Shown piece after piece: positions 34,527-45,412 of a stretch of 64,000 bases of DNA; the first letter of the stretch is position 1; each line of letters starts with the position of its first letter. Location of the stretch: positions 21,142,001-21,206,000 of the forward strand of contig OY992835.1 of NCBI GenBank assembly GCA_963921425.1, in the 5' to 3' direction. This DNA comes from Dryas octopetala. Lineage: Eukaryota > Streptophyta > Magnoliopsida > Rosales > Rosaceae. The position numbers and the translations under genes were made by a program. A model generated the notes under the pieces. It saw only the letters and a list, made by a program, of their open reading frames with translations, was not told where the DNA came from and searched no databases.

Positions 34527-35499
34527 AAAGTGGGAGTGGCTGCTCAAACTTTTTAGTTTACAAGATTTGTCAAGGTGCTAAAGTATGGAAGCCTTTTTTT
34601 TTCCTTAGAGTTTCAGTTCTGTAAGTGGATCAATTTTTTTATTCACGCATGGCCTAATACAAAGTTATCTTCAGTATATACTCTTATAAATTTTATCCGC
34701 TTAACTTTGGTGTTTTTGCCAACGCACAAGCAACTCTGGCCAAAATATTCTGCTTTTTCCAAAAATTTAATTCTGGTTGCACTTTTGCAACGGTTCCAAT
34801 CCTTCCTCTATCTTTGGTAAAAGCATGTGATGAAAAAGAAAGGCATCGCTAAGTCATGATTGGCGAACAGTGAACTTAACAAGACTTACTTTTCATATGC
34901 CTTTGGCGTTAAAGAGGACAAGCATACGCCAAAACCTCATTTGTGTTTTGTTTTTTAATTGCTCATTGAGGATAGATGATCTACCATTCTTAGTAAGGGA
35001 CATTGGGTTTGGAGTGATCGATTTCCCCATATTTTTTGTCAAATGTTTAACCTTTCTTCTTAGAGATTCCACTGTCTCTAGGGCTTTAAAAATTCTTGTT
35101 GCAACAAAAGCCATGGCATTGCTTGAGTGAATTGTTAAACATTGAAATTTACAATCCGATTCTTCATTGGAATCAGCCACCTCCTTGTCCAATGCCAAGA
35201 GATCCAATAGTCGAGCCATATGAGAGAAATGAGAGCGTTCTGATGCAGTGAGCAGAGTCTGAATTTAAAACAGCCAATTTTATTTACAATGTTTTACTTG
35301 ATATGTTTCCATGTCAGGTGTACAATCATGGATACGTTTTATGAAGTATTAACACCACAATGTTCTAATCAAACATATTACAACGGGAAATGTACAACTA
35401 AACATGCAGCACAATACAATGGAGATTATTTATAGCAGACTTTCTATTCTTTTCTTGTTACAAATCTTATAGTCTGGGAATTGAATAGATACTCCAGGA
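34527..35499. other. Spacer between IBR5 and WLM protease 3' ends
   Basis: Convergent 3' regions. A minus-strand frame of 108 codons (34893-35219) shows no known family and no matching splice partners, so it is not called a gene. Confidence 0.4.
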
Positions 35500-38400
35500 C
35501 TAGAAAGTAATACATGTCTCAAGGGAGGACTTGGCAAGCCATAATAAGCCTGGATCATCCCGCTTCAACACTAGATAAGTTTCTGGTTTTCCGATTTCAT
35601 CCACGACATTTTCGTTGAAGCCAATCAGAAACAGAAATTCCATGGCAGCTGTAATGACCAAAAATAAAATTAAAAACTCATTACTTAAGTGATAAACATT
35701 CCTATTAAACATTACATCCCAATGTAAGAGAAGCAGCAGACCTTTGTAGTTTGCTACATTCCTTTGGATTAAGGGATTAGCCTGCAATGTATCATTCATC
35801 AGCTATTAGCGGAAAGATTTAATGAGGAGACTCCAATATTAAAAGCTAAATTTAATGAAAGATATTTCAGGGTAACAATGTTTGTACCTTGCGCAGTCTT
35901 CTGTATTTCATCTCACCTGGGTGTTCAAGCACATTCCTGCCAAAAGATATTAATAAGCCTTGATCAACAACTCAATGCACAGATAACCTAACAATGTGTT
36001 TCTATGTATTTCGGGGGATTCTTGAATTCTAAGTTGTCTCAGAGGATGGAGAAAGGTACAAGTTTAAAGTTAAATTAGATTAGTGTACCTTATTATCTTA
36101 AAGAGAGTTTGAAGAACTGTGGTAGCCTGTGTGGGATTAACCTCAGCTTGAAGCATCTCAATGTTCTTCTGCAAACGTTTACAAGCAACTGTAACAGGAT
36201 CTTGAATTCTTTGAACTTCTTGATCATCCGGATCTGGTTCATCAATCTGCATTCTGGATATGTCCTGTGGATGCACCAGATTATCATCAGGATCAGGTTC
36301 TGCCTGAATGACTCCATCTGATTGATATTCATCAGGATCAGGTTCGTTATAAGTGTTCCCCACATGGGCTTCATGTTTGATAGTTTCAGTAACTAACGAA
36401 TCAGCCTGATTTGGTCTTATGATATTTCCATATGAACAATATCCCAAGTCATCGGGATCAGGTTCATCCACATTATGCCTTTGTTGAATCCTGCTTTCCC
36501 AAATCTCCATCTCCTGAGAGTGTAAATTTTCAGGTTCAACTACAACATCATGCTTCAAAGAAGCTTCCAGATCATCAGGATCAGGTTCTTCACTAGACTC
36601 CGTCGCTGTCAACTTCCTGTAACTTATCAAATGAGGCACAGGTTGAGACATCTCAGACGCACTGAACTCTTGTCCAAATATGGCCCTGCTTCCCGTAGAT
36701 TCTGAGTAAGACTCATGAGTGCCCTGAGAATCATCAGGACTGGACTCAAACTTGTTTTGATTGCCAGAATGATCATTGGGATAAGGCTCCAGATCTGGTT
36801 TGCTCTGAACTTTGTATAAACTTTCAATTGCTAGGTCCTTTTTTCCTACAAAATCCATATGGTTGGTTTCTTTATGCATATAGAACCCAGAATCATCAGG
36901 ATGTGATTCATGTACTTCAGACATGCTACCATGAGAAGCAGTTGCTTGACGGTGATAAGCAGCAGCCACTGAAGATGTGCGAGCACTCACCAGCTGACCT
37001 GACATATTTCCACCAAGCTTCTGTGAAGAATTACTATTGTCTCCAACATAGAAGTTCTCTTCGTAATTCTCTGGATACCTCACTCCACTTAGTGTGTGAC
37101 TTCTTGATCTCGTCCAATCTAAAGCATCAGCTTCTTGGTTCAACTGCCCAGAAATAATACTAAATCAAATGAAGGCCACTGCAGTGGAAAACAACAACGG
37201 AAACCTAACATGCACACTCCCACAGAAAAACATGTTTGCACTACATTTTTACCTGTTTATCCAAAGCATAAAAGTTCGCATCATGTTCAGAGTATACCAT
37301 GTGAGCCTGAAATGAATATAAGAACAGTATAAGGACCCTAAAATCATATCACCATATAATGTAATCATTCAATCATGCATTAACCACACAATGATTCTGC
37401 ACCCATATAAATACAAATGTGCCCACACAAAATATATGCACACACTGAAAATTTAATAAATATATAGCTTACAAGCTCATGCAAAAGAGTTTTCTTGATA
37501 CTTTCGTATTTCCTGAAACCCTTGAGGTCATCAGTTCGAAGACGCAGAGATATCTCCTCTCCATGATTCTGCAACAGTAAACAAGAGTCAACAAGAAGTG
37601 AAAGTAAGAAAATATACTGCTGATAATTTCATAATTTTTTAATATAGTGCTAATAATTTCATAATTTTTTTTGTTTGCTTAGAGTGTGATTACCTTGTTG
37701 AAGCCAAGGATGCATTTGGGACTTATGCCAACATAACCGACAGGGGCCATCTCAGTCATGATTCCCACACGCCAACGATGCTGTAAAAAGAACAATGAAA
37801 AGATAAATCATCAGCGGTGATAGCAGAATAACCATGGAATTCAATTTATCAGAGCACATGAACAGCATACTAGATAGTCTGTTTATACAACTGTGAGAAT
37901 ATGCATTCAATGATACCTTGTTCATGACAGCAACAATTCCAGGATCTGAAGCAAGCATGTGCATTATTTTCAATGCCTCTGATGCAGGAGGGTTCAACTG
38001 CAGACAAGTAACAACCAAGAATTATGTCTAATTATTAGGTTTTGTAACTTTCAGACTAACAAGTATTAGTTAAGTGATCTGGAGTTAAAAGACCATCTGA
38101 ATAATACATGAATTAAAGATGCCAATCCAGCAGAAGATTGAATTAGTACATGCCACAGGGCTAATATACAAATATGTCCAGTTCTAGCACTAAAGCTTTG
38201 TGTCTACATAACTCATTAATGGATTTGGTACTACCGAGTAACTTAATAAAACAGTGTATTTGTCCCTTCCTATGTCTTCTCTTCATATATAATTTTAGTA
38301 ATTAGGAAATAACACGCACCTCAATTCCTGGAAGTTGAAGTGTTCGGAAATCACAAAAGATATAAGGTCCTTGTGGAAGTTTCAGGGAAGTGCGAGGCCT

Positions 38401-38990
38401 AACTGACATTCGTTGCCTCAATCTCTTTTCCTCTTCATCAAATCCAGCTATCCTCAGGTTTGCCTTTGCATTTTGTAGAACTTCATCAACCTCATTCTCC
38501 AACGCTCCCATCATTCTGATGGATTTTCCCTAAAAAATAACAAATCAATCAGTTATCAAGCAAGAACTCTGAAATTTTAGTTCTGAAAATTCAATCTATG
38601 GCGATAGCAAGTAACAGCCACTCTTCATAAAATAACCAAACTTCATAAGCAATGGAAATATCTGGACAATTTTTTCTGTCTCAGGGAGGTGTAAAATCAT
38701 ATATTTGACGGCATGGACTGAATACAGAATAATTCTAAATACGATACCTCAACAATGGAAGTTTCTTGTAAACTCAAGTGCTCATGCTCATCAGAGAAAG
38801 GATATAGCAATTTTGAGCTTTTATTGGGAAACTGTGGAACAATTAGCCTCATTGTATCTGCTTTGACATTAGTTAACTTTTGAAGTTCTTTCCCGAGGTC
38901 CTTGACAGTAGCACCTTGATTGATCTCCACAATAAACTTCTTTCCTCTCCATGTGACCCAAATGTTGTGTACACTTTTTGGATCTTGCAT
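35500..38990 (-). CDS. WLM-domain metalloprotease with UBL and PUB domains
   Basis: Wss1-like zinc protease, a family tied to SUMO/ubiquitin-linked removal of DNA-protein crosslinks together with CDC48. Ten exons: 38990-38748, 38529-38320, 37997-37917, 37780-37694, 37568-37473, 37306-37253, 37143-36089, 35936-35888, 35781-35742 and 35648-35500, for 687 residues. A ubiquitin-like domain covers about residues 10-80 (TWRGKKFIVEINQGATVKDL). The WLM domain holds HELAHMVYSEHD, with ligands His237, His241 and His247 and Glu238; an intron falls between HEL and AH. Exon 7 carries many PDPDD-type repeats (about residues 330-580). A C-terminal PUB/PUG domain (ACKRLQKNIEMLQAEV to KPETYLVLKRDDPG) is the likely CDC48 contact. 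The start is the ATG at 38990, six bases after an acceptor, implying a 5' UTR intron. From memory it matches At5g35690. Confidence 0.93.
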
Positions 38991-39720
38991 GTTGTCCTGC
39001 AAAACGAAGTGTGAGAAAAGCTGTTTGATTATCCAAAAAGAAAAGTTGCAACTTCTGAGAAAATACTAATGTATGAAGAGCTACCAGGAACCAAAATGAC
39101 CTAATACCTATAGAAGATGCATGCTTCAATTTTCAAATTGTATTTACTCAAATGCAATAATGATCCAACTATACCTATCTCTTCATGTGTACGCTTGAAT
39201 TTTCTCAAGTATGAAGAACGGTGAAGTTAAAAGTATCAGTCTTGCCAATAACCAGAAGAACAATAACATTTCTTCAATTCCACCATTAAATTTGAATTAT
39301 AAAGAAAACCCAGATAAAATTTTCAACTTTCAACGGAAATAAAAAGCACCCATAAGTTCCGACCATTATCCCACTGAGAAAAAAGGAAAAAACCAAAACC
39401 CACATAAATTCACCTGGAATTTCAATGAAAATCAGCTCAAACTAAGAAAAAACGAAATGAAAAACAGTTTCCAAAGAATCAAAATAATCCATAACCATAG
39501 AAAATTGTTAATGGACGACTAAATTGAATTGTAGAAAGAACTTTAAAACTAATTAAACCATGATCAGAAGATTATGAAAGACTAATCCACAATTGAGGGA
39601 AGGCAGAATCAGAATTTGGATGACTTACTCTGATTATGATCGGACTATGTGTTTCAGAGAAGCGGATTTCTGAATATTGCTTTGTCCTAATATCAGCTAA
39701 ATTTTTAATGCGTCAAAAAG
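38991..39720 (-). other. WLM protease 5' UTR with leader intron
   Basis: The acceptor AG at 38998-38997 lies just before the start codon, and a good donor (GTAAGT, 39628-39623) lies upstream. They imply a leader intron of about 632 bases. The first leader exon lies near 39629-39700. Confidence 0.55.
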
Positions 39721-40599
39721 TATAAGAATTTGGACGGTCAATTACTTATATAGGCATGGGAGCGTAGGATAAGAGTCAGCGTACGTTAGTGTTATATTTG
39801 GGAGACACGCTACAATGAACAGCGGTGGGTCATTGGCCCTATGTTATGTACTTACGTATGCGCTGTCGCACGGCCATAGATTTGGGAGAACAGAAATGCA
39901 ATGCAGCCATATTGACTGAACGATTTTTCTAGATTTTCTTTTTGGATTTTTATTAATTTATTTAGAGCTTCCTTTTTTTTTTTCTAATTTTTTGCAGCAT
40001 TTTCTAGCAGCATGTTCATAAGTCATAACCAATACAAAGAGTTGTTAACTTGATATAAATCATAATTTGGCATAATTTGTAAATTATTGTTTAATTCTCT
40101 AATCATTTAAGTTTTTTGGGTCTAATAAATTGTCTAACATGTAGGAGAGTTTTGTAAGCAGTAATAGAAACTTTAATTCTCATTCCTGAATTTGTTATTA
40201 ATTGCAAGTTCTAAAACGAGTTTGCACCAATATATTTCTTAATCTGTTTGCATTTGTTTGTTATTTTACATATAAAATAGAGTTATATATGTGAAGAAAT
40301 ATTCGCTTTATATATATTATTTATCTGTTATTTGAAAATTTAAACTTTGTTGAATGTGGTGGTGGTTTACAGCTTCAATAGTAAATCATTTGTAAAGCCA
40401 CATCTTATAAAATGTGCTTCATAAAGTTAAACATAATCCAACATTAATCCATGAGAAAGATTAGGTTTAACACTAATTAATACCCAATTTATATGACTAA
40501 AATCGGATTGTACTGCCCAACTTGAAACCAGCATGCCAAGTTACTAGTACTACATAATAACTTGAATTGAGATTGTCTTCATTATTCTTCTGCAGCAGC
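39721..40599. other. AT-rich spacer
   Basis: Promoter side of the WLM gene and 3' side of the pyruvate carrier gene. AT-rich, with no gene, RNA or clear repeat recognised. Confidence 0.45.
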
Positions 40600-41646
40600 T
40601 TATTGGTATTTGGAGGATAGGTCATGCCTGGAAAATGTGGGAGTAGGTGATTAATTCATCAACTGTATTTTCAAAACATATAAAATAAAAACTTACTGAG
40701 CTTTACGTGCAAGTTGAAACATGCCAGTCACAGCCATCCCAATACTGACACTGAAAAGATTCCAGTTCTTCTGCAATCTCAACATGGACAAATTATAAGG
40801 AAAAGAAAATCTATCTCGAATAGTACTACAAATTTGCTCTATTAATTAACATTTTGAGGTTGGATAAAAAAATTAACAATTTTGAGGTTTAGAATGAATT
40901 ACTGGTGTAATCACTGTGCTGTATCTTGCCCATACAAGTCCACTGCTTGAAATAGCTGGACAGATCATCAAATGGGGATGACAAAATTTTATATACAATA
41001 AATTTTAATTGTCTGCAAATTTGGCAAGAGAGAGGCCTCAAACAAATAAGGGAGTCATGAATCATGATCTGTCAACCAACCTGTTTGCTGAGCATAGGAT
41101 AACTGCTCAGGTGGTTTTGAGGAGTCCAGAATATTTGCAATGGTTACACCCCATTTAAAAGTTGGGGCCCAAAAATGAACTGCAAAAATTAGGTGGTACA
41201 AAGTATAAACCTTTATTATATGTAGCTATATAGCCTATATATGATCTTTTACAGTTTATTATCAAGATAAATATTGGGAAAAAGGGTATTAAGGGATATG
41301 CTCAATTTCAATGGAAAGAAATTAGTCTTAATCTTTTGGCTGGACTGAAAAAGAAGGGAAAGAAGATCAAAAAGTGATAATTTCTATGCAATTAATTCTC
41401 TTTGAAGAAAATGGTAGTTTCTAACTTAGATTGTTATTGTATCCCTGAGAAAACATCAAGTGATCATCAACCTAATCAATAATCTGGATCATTATCTTTA
41501 ATTTCAATAACTTTCAAATCAAACACCATCCAGTTTGCATAGTACTAACTAAAGAATATATGAACTCAATTAAACAAAGAAGTAAACAAACTGGTTTTAG
41601 GTCCTGCTGGGTGGTTCCAAAATGCCTGAAGCTTAGAATTTGCCAT
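40600..41646 (-). CDS. MPC: Mitochondrial pyruvate carrier subunit (MPC1/MPC-like)
   Basis: Small inner-membrane subunit of the complex that imports pyruvate into mitochondria. Five short exons recovered by splice-site reading: 41646-41592, 41179-41081, 40955-40903, 40770-40697 and 40627-40600, for 102 residues. Exon 1 gives MANSKLQAFWNHPAGPKT and exon 2 HFWAPTFKWGVTIANI plus KPPEQLSYAQQ. Exon 3 gives SSSGLVWARYSTVITP, exon 4 KNWNLFSVSIGMAVTG plus MFQLARKA, and exon 5 QHDLSSKYQ. The pattern of helices and the KPPE, YSTVITPKNWNL and QLARK blocks are diagnostic. Reading straight through exon 4 would stop after AQ, but the GTAAGT donor and the QHD continuation match the plant family better. A foldback element lies 219 bases upstream of the start codon. 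Confidence 0.9.
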
Positions 41647-41864
41647 GAAAACTCTGGGCCCTTCTTTCTCTTTGACTGCTTAAAAATGTGCAAGCTTGCT
41701 AGAGTACCAAGAATTTTGTATAACTATATATATTCAACTGAAAGATATATCATATACGATCATATTCCACCACTTTGGAGTTTTGACTGCAAAGAAAGCG
41801 ACTGTAATATTAAACAAAAAATGAAATCCCTGGCTCTTTATAATTGGTCAAAGCTATTAAAAAT

Positions 41865-42292
41865 GGACACTACTTGGGTCACCCCTTGGGGTACTCCAAG
41901 GTCACCCCTCTCTCAAAAATAATAATTTCGATAATGCCGATGTATGATCAAAACCGTTCACTTTTTAAATCACCTATTATAGATCATTTCTGCAAAAAAT
42001 CAACTTAATCGGAAATCGTTTGATTATATAACTGTTGTTGATTAAATAGAAAAAATCAACGGTTTGGTCAAAAAATCACTCTTTAATTGAAAACCATCAA
42101 TTTTTTCTACTTAATTGACAATAGTTATATAACCAAACGATTTCCGATTGATTTGATTTTTTGCAGAGATGATCTATAATAGGTGATCTAAAAAGTGAAC
42201 GGTTCCGATCATACGCCGACATTACCGAAATTGTTATTTTGGGAGGGGAAGGGTGACCTTGGTACCCCCAAGGGGTGACCAAAATATTTTCC
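41865..42292. mobile_element. Foldback MITE, 428 bp, 9-bp target duplication
   Basis: Almost the whole element is one inverted repeat, each arm about 205 bases with scattered differences. The ends read GGACACTACTTGGGTCACCC and, on the opposite strand, GGAAAATATTTTGGTCACCC. A perfect 9-base target duplication ATTAAAAAT lies at 41856-41864 and 42293-42301, typical of MULE-derived foldback elements. It sits upstream of the MPC gene start. Confidence 0.92.
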
Positions 42293-42301
42293 ATTAAAAA
42301 T

Positions 42302-43156
42302 TTGTAGATCCCCTGATTTTGGGTACTACAGCAAGCAAGTTATTAATTCGTTGAGGCCTTGAAGACCTTTTAAACTCTTTTTCATGATTTATCCTTGTTA
42401 TTAAAGAATAGAAAGTCTTACATCTCTTTGGTTATAACATGCTTTTGGGGTTTCATGAATCGGTTTATGTACAAAAGTGCTCGCCTAAGGGACAATGCAT
42501 CTAACCTTTGGATTTAACACAACGATTAAATTAATAAACATTGAAGTGAATCCAGTCCTTACATCGGTGATTGTATAACAATCTCATGTGAACAAAAAGG
42601 AAAAATGCACAGAGACAAAAGGATATTATTTCAATATAATCAAAATCAAAAAACCAAATTGCACCATTTATTGAGCATCATTAACTAATCAATAATATCT
42701 TCATCTGTTAAAGGCAGAGCATTTATAAGGAAAAGTTGTTAAACCTCCTTAATTAGGATTGATTTAAATTAAATGATTGATTGCAATGAGCTTATAGTTA
42801 CCTAGTAATTACATGTAATTAACTTATAATCCGGCTGTGATTGAATCTGGTTTTGAAATTGATTCATCTCATGAATCAATCACAGCCTGTAATTCATTTT
42901 TCAAAAGTTTCTAAGTTTTATGTTTTTCCATCATACTTACTATATACATATGAGACCAAATTTTTATATGAAAAAAAAAATAGTGGTACTTTTTCTATTG
43001 ATTTTTTATGGCTGACAGCTGGATTGCTAACTGAGATGAATGGATGAATTTCCTTACTATAACTTTGGCTCTAATTTATAACATTTCCTTTTATAGACTA
43101 TAGAGTTTCAAGGAGGTTTTCTTTTGTTTATGTAAGTTTTGGTTGCATAGTGCACC
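42302..43156. other. AT-rich spacer before the RALF gene
   Basis: No gene. An imperfect inverted repeat lies at about 42834-42889 (GGCTGTGATTGA and its complement TCAATCACAGCC). The rest is AT-rich and unassigned. Confidence 0.4.
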
Positions 43157-43435
43157 TCAACATTTACTCATCACTTTGTTGATCAACCACATTTTTAATA
43201 GAGAGCTTCGATGAACACCCCCCCTGCATCGATGTTCAGGCTCACAAGTCCTTTGCCATGGGTTTACCTCCTGTTTTTGGCAGTTGTGTGGATTCTTAGG
43301 GCTGCATCCAGGAATCCCACCTCTTCTAATGGCTTCATATCTAATATTCTTGCCATATACTTCTCTACCCAGAATTGCACACATAAGGAGAGTGCCTAAG
43401 CACATAACAGTGATTGCCTTGGAGGACACACCCAT
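43157..43435 (-). CDS. RALF-like secreted peptide precursor
   Basis: RALF peptides are secreted cysteine-rich signals perceived by FERONIA-type receptor kinases and are known to cause extracellular alkalinisation. The single exon gives 92 residues. A signal peptide covers about residues 1-28. The mature part contains RYEAIRRGGIPGCSPKNP and four cysteines at 44, 52, 64 and 70 with the spacing C-x7-C and C-x5-C, ending in RCRGG. There is no RRxL site before the mature peptide and the peptide lacks the canonical YISY motif, so it belongs to the short divergent RALF group. A TATA box lies at 43498-43505. Codons after RCRGG add a 20-residue tail of uncertain meaning. Confidence 0.8.
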   Translation of the reverse strand: MGVSSKAITVMCLGTLLMCAILGREVYGKNIRYEAIRRGGIPGCSPKNPHNCQKQEVNPWQRTCEPEHRCRGGVHRSSLLKMWLINKVMSKC

Positions 43436-44157
43436 GATTTTATCAATCAGGCTAATAATTGCTAATGCTCTGAAATTGCATGGCTGAGCTTTCTGTGATT
43501 TATAAGGAGAGGTTTGTCCAAAAATAGGCTTGCATGCATTAAAGAAGGCCTTACCATAAAAAACGAAAGAACCTGAAGCTTTTGTTGGTTTGCTAATTCA
43601 GGCTAATGATGGTGATGTGATGTTCTTAAAATTGGATAAGTTAATCTTTTCTCTTTTGATTCCTGTTTTTAAGCATATCTATGTTTTGTGCTTTTCGGTC
43701 ATCCTTGATTACTACAGTGGTAGTAGGGACATGCCTAAATAAGATTATGGATGACTGGATTGCTAACTGAGATTAATGGATGGTTATGCTTAAACTTTGG
43801 GTCTAATTCGTAACATTTTCTTGTTAGGATCACATTTCTAATAAAGACGATATATGGTACGAATAGCATTATTCTATCTAAAATGATCATCATGCATTTG
43901 AAGGAGTACTTCTGAATCATTAAATGAACCAACAAGAGAACATAATTTCTTTATGAGACCCATCTCACACTTGATCAACAGCTAGATAAAAAAATAAAAT
44001 AAAAAATATATATAAAGAAGGACTCGGACAATGCTAAAACAAAGAATATGAAACAAATTAAAGCGAAAATAAAAGCCTGCAAGTAGTGGTGTAGAAGCAG
44101 CAGCTAGCCAGCCAGCCCCATTGGCTATATATATATATATATATATATAGCTCTGGA
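43436..44157. other. Spacer with RALF promoter and (AT)n repeat
   Basis: TTATAAAT (minus strand, 43505-43498) lies about 65 bases upstream of the RALF start codon. An (AT)n microsatellite lies at 44126-44149, immediately after the stop of the next gene. Nothing else is recognised. Confidence 0.5.
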
Positions 44158-44514
44158 TCAGTGTCCCAGTACAATGAGATGACTTTGGTCTTCAATCATT
44201 TCGGGCTCTGGTGTCTCTGCTGCGAGGCCAGCTGGCTCAAGTGTGCCTGTTCTAGCCGAGAAAGTCACTGCAACCCTGTTCACAATCTTGTAAGTGTCAT
44301 CAAAATCATCGTCTGTATATTCATCACTGTGATCATCTTCCCTGCATTGGTCCCCTTTGTTTGGTTCGCCGCTACAGCTATCAAGAGGACGAACGTTGTC
44401 GATTTGCTCGCTGTGTTCCTCAGTCTCTACAGCCGCCTCCGCCACGTTGATCAGGAACATGCTGACCAAAAAAGCGCCTAGGCAGAGCAGAAGCAACCCT
44501 CTCGACACAGCCAT
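44158..44514 (-). CDS. Small acidic secreted protein, unknown family
   Basis: Single open frame of 118 residues that I do not recognise. Residues 1-27 form a clear signal peptide (LLLLCLGAFLVSMFLINVAE). The mature part is acidic, has two cysteines (47 and 57) and the segment DEYTDDDFDDTY (residues 64-75), then a less charged tail. The Tyr/Asp pairs resemble tyrosine sulfation contexts, but no known peptide motif (PSK, PSY, CLE, RGF) is seen. It neighbours the RALF gene on the same strand and the two signal peptides look alike (MAVSRG and MGVSSK, each followed by a CLG core), so a shared origin is possible but not shown. Confidence 0.5.
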   Translation of the reverse strand: MAVSRGLLLLCLGAFLVSMFLINVAEAAVETEEHSEQIDNVRPLDSCSGEPNKGDQCREDDHSDEYTDDDFDDTYKIVNRVAVTFSARTGTLEPAGLAAETPEPEMIEDQSHLIVLGH

Positions 44515-45412
44515 TGTTGTTAATGTGCAAAGGAGACAGAGGCTTAATTGTCAAGGCTTTTTGTTTCTTGTAGTGGGTGGATGGAGGACTCTTTGTGCAA
44601 TTTTAGAGTTGTGGGGTTGTGGAGTGGTTTGATAGTGTAAATGGGGTTGAAGGAGTACGGATTTTAAAGAGAGCTTGTTTACTATACAAGGAGTGTTTGT
44701 TTGAGTTGAGCTAGTCTTAAGGAGGCTTAGTTAGCATTTAAAGGGCGAAGAGTAGACTGCGCTATATGTCTGCCTTGTTTTGTGAATCATGGGATTTTCA
44801 AGCTCTGCCACTCTAAGCTGACATGTCCCATTGTCACACATGCCTCTTCTGCGCAAGCACTTCACCATATCTATATAATTTGACTAGGTACAACTGCATC
44901 CTTTCATGCAAAGTCAAGCAAGATGGCTAGAGCTTTTCATCCAATATGTTGGTAATTGGTTGAATTCATATATAAATCTCTTTTTTAGGCCTGTGGACTG
45001 ATCGGATTTTGGCATGAATCCGATTATTTGTTATCTTAACGAATCACATACGAGTCTAAAAGTTTAATCAAATATAAGATATGGGTCAGTCCAGTCCGTT
45101 TACATTCCTTGTGTGGATTCATTTTTACAAACTTATGAAAGCATTTGTCAAAAGAAAAAGCTATTTATTTTCCCTAATTCAATGCAAATTTGCAATTTGA
45201 TGTTCCATGATCAGATTTAATAGACAGCGTCCTTCTGACCCTCAGTAATAAGGAAATTAATCAAGAAGGATGTTTAAATAGGACTATCAGAGTGAAGGAT
45301 GCAACGAAAGTCTCCACCTATTTCAATCAAACCAAAAGATTCATTGGCAACATGATATTAAACATTTGGATGACAGTTTTTTACTAAAATAATGACATCC
45401 CATAAACAATAA
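44515..45412. other. Spacer between secreted protein and LpxB
   Basis: Promoter side of the acidic secreted protein and 3' side of LpxB. AT-rich, with no gene or repeat recognised. Confidence 0.4.

Noticed and set aside
34893..35219. 108-codon minus-strand frame in the IBR5/WLM spacer
   Set aside because: No recognised domain and no conserved neighbours; overlaps an equally long plus-strand frame, so coding is not supported.
44161..44481. Plus-strand frame opposite the acidic secreted protein
   Set aside because: No signal peptide or motif; antisense to a frame with a clear signal peptide.
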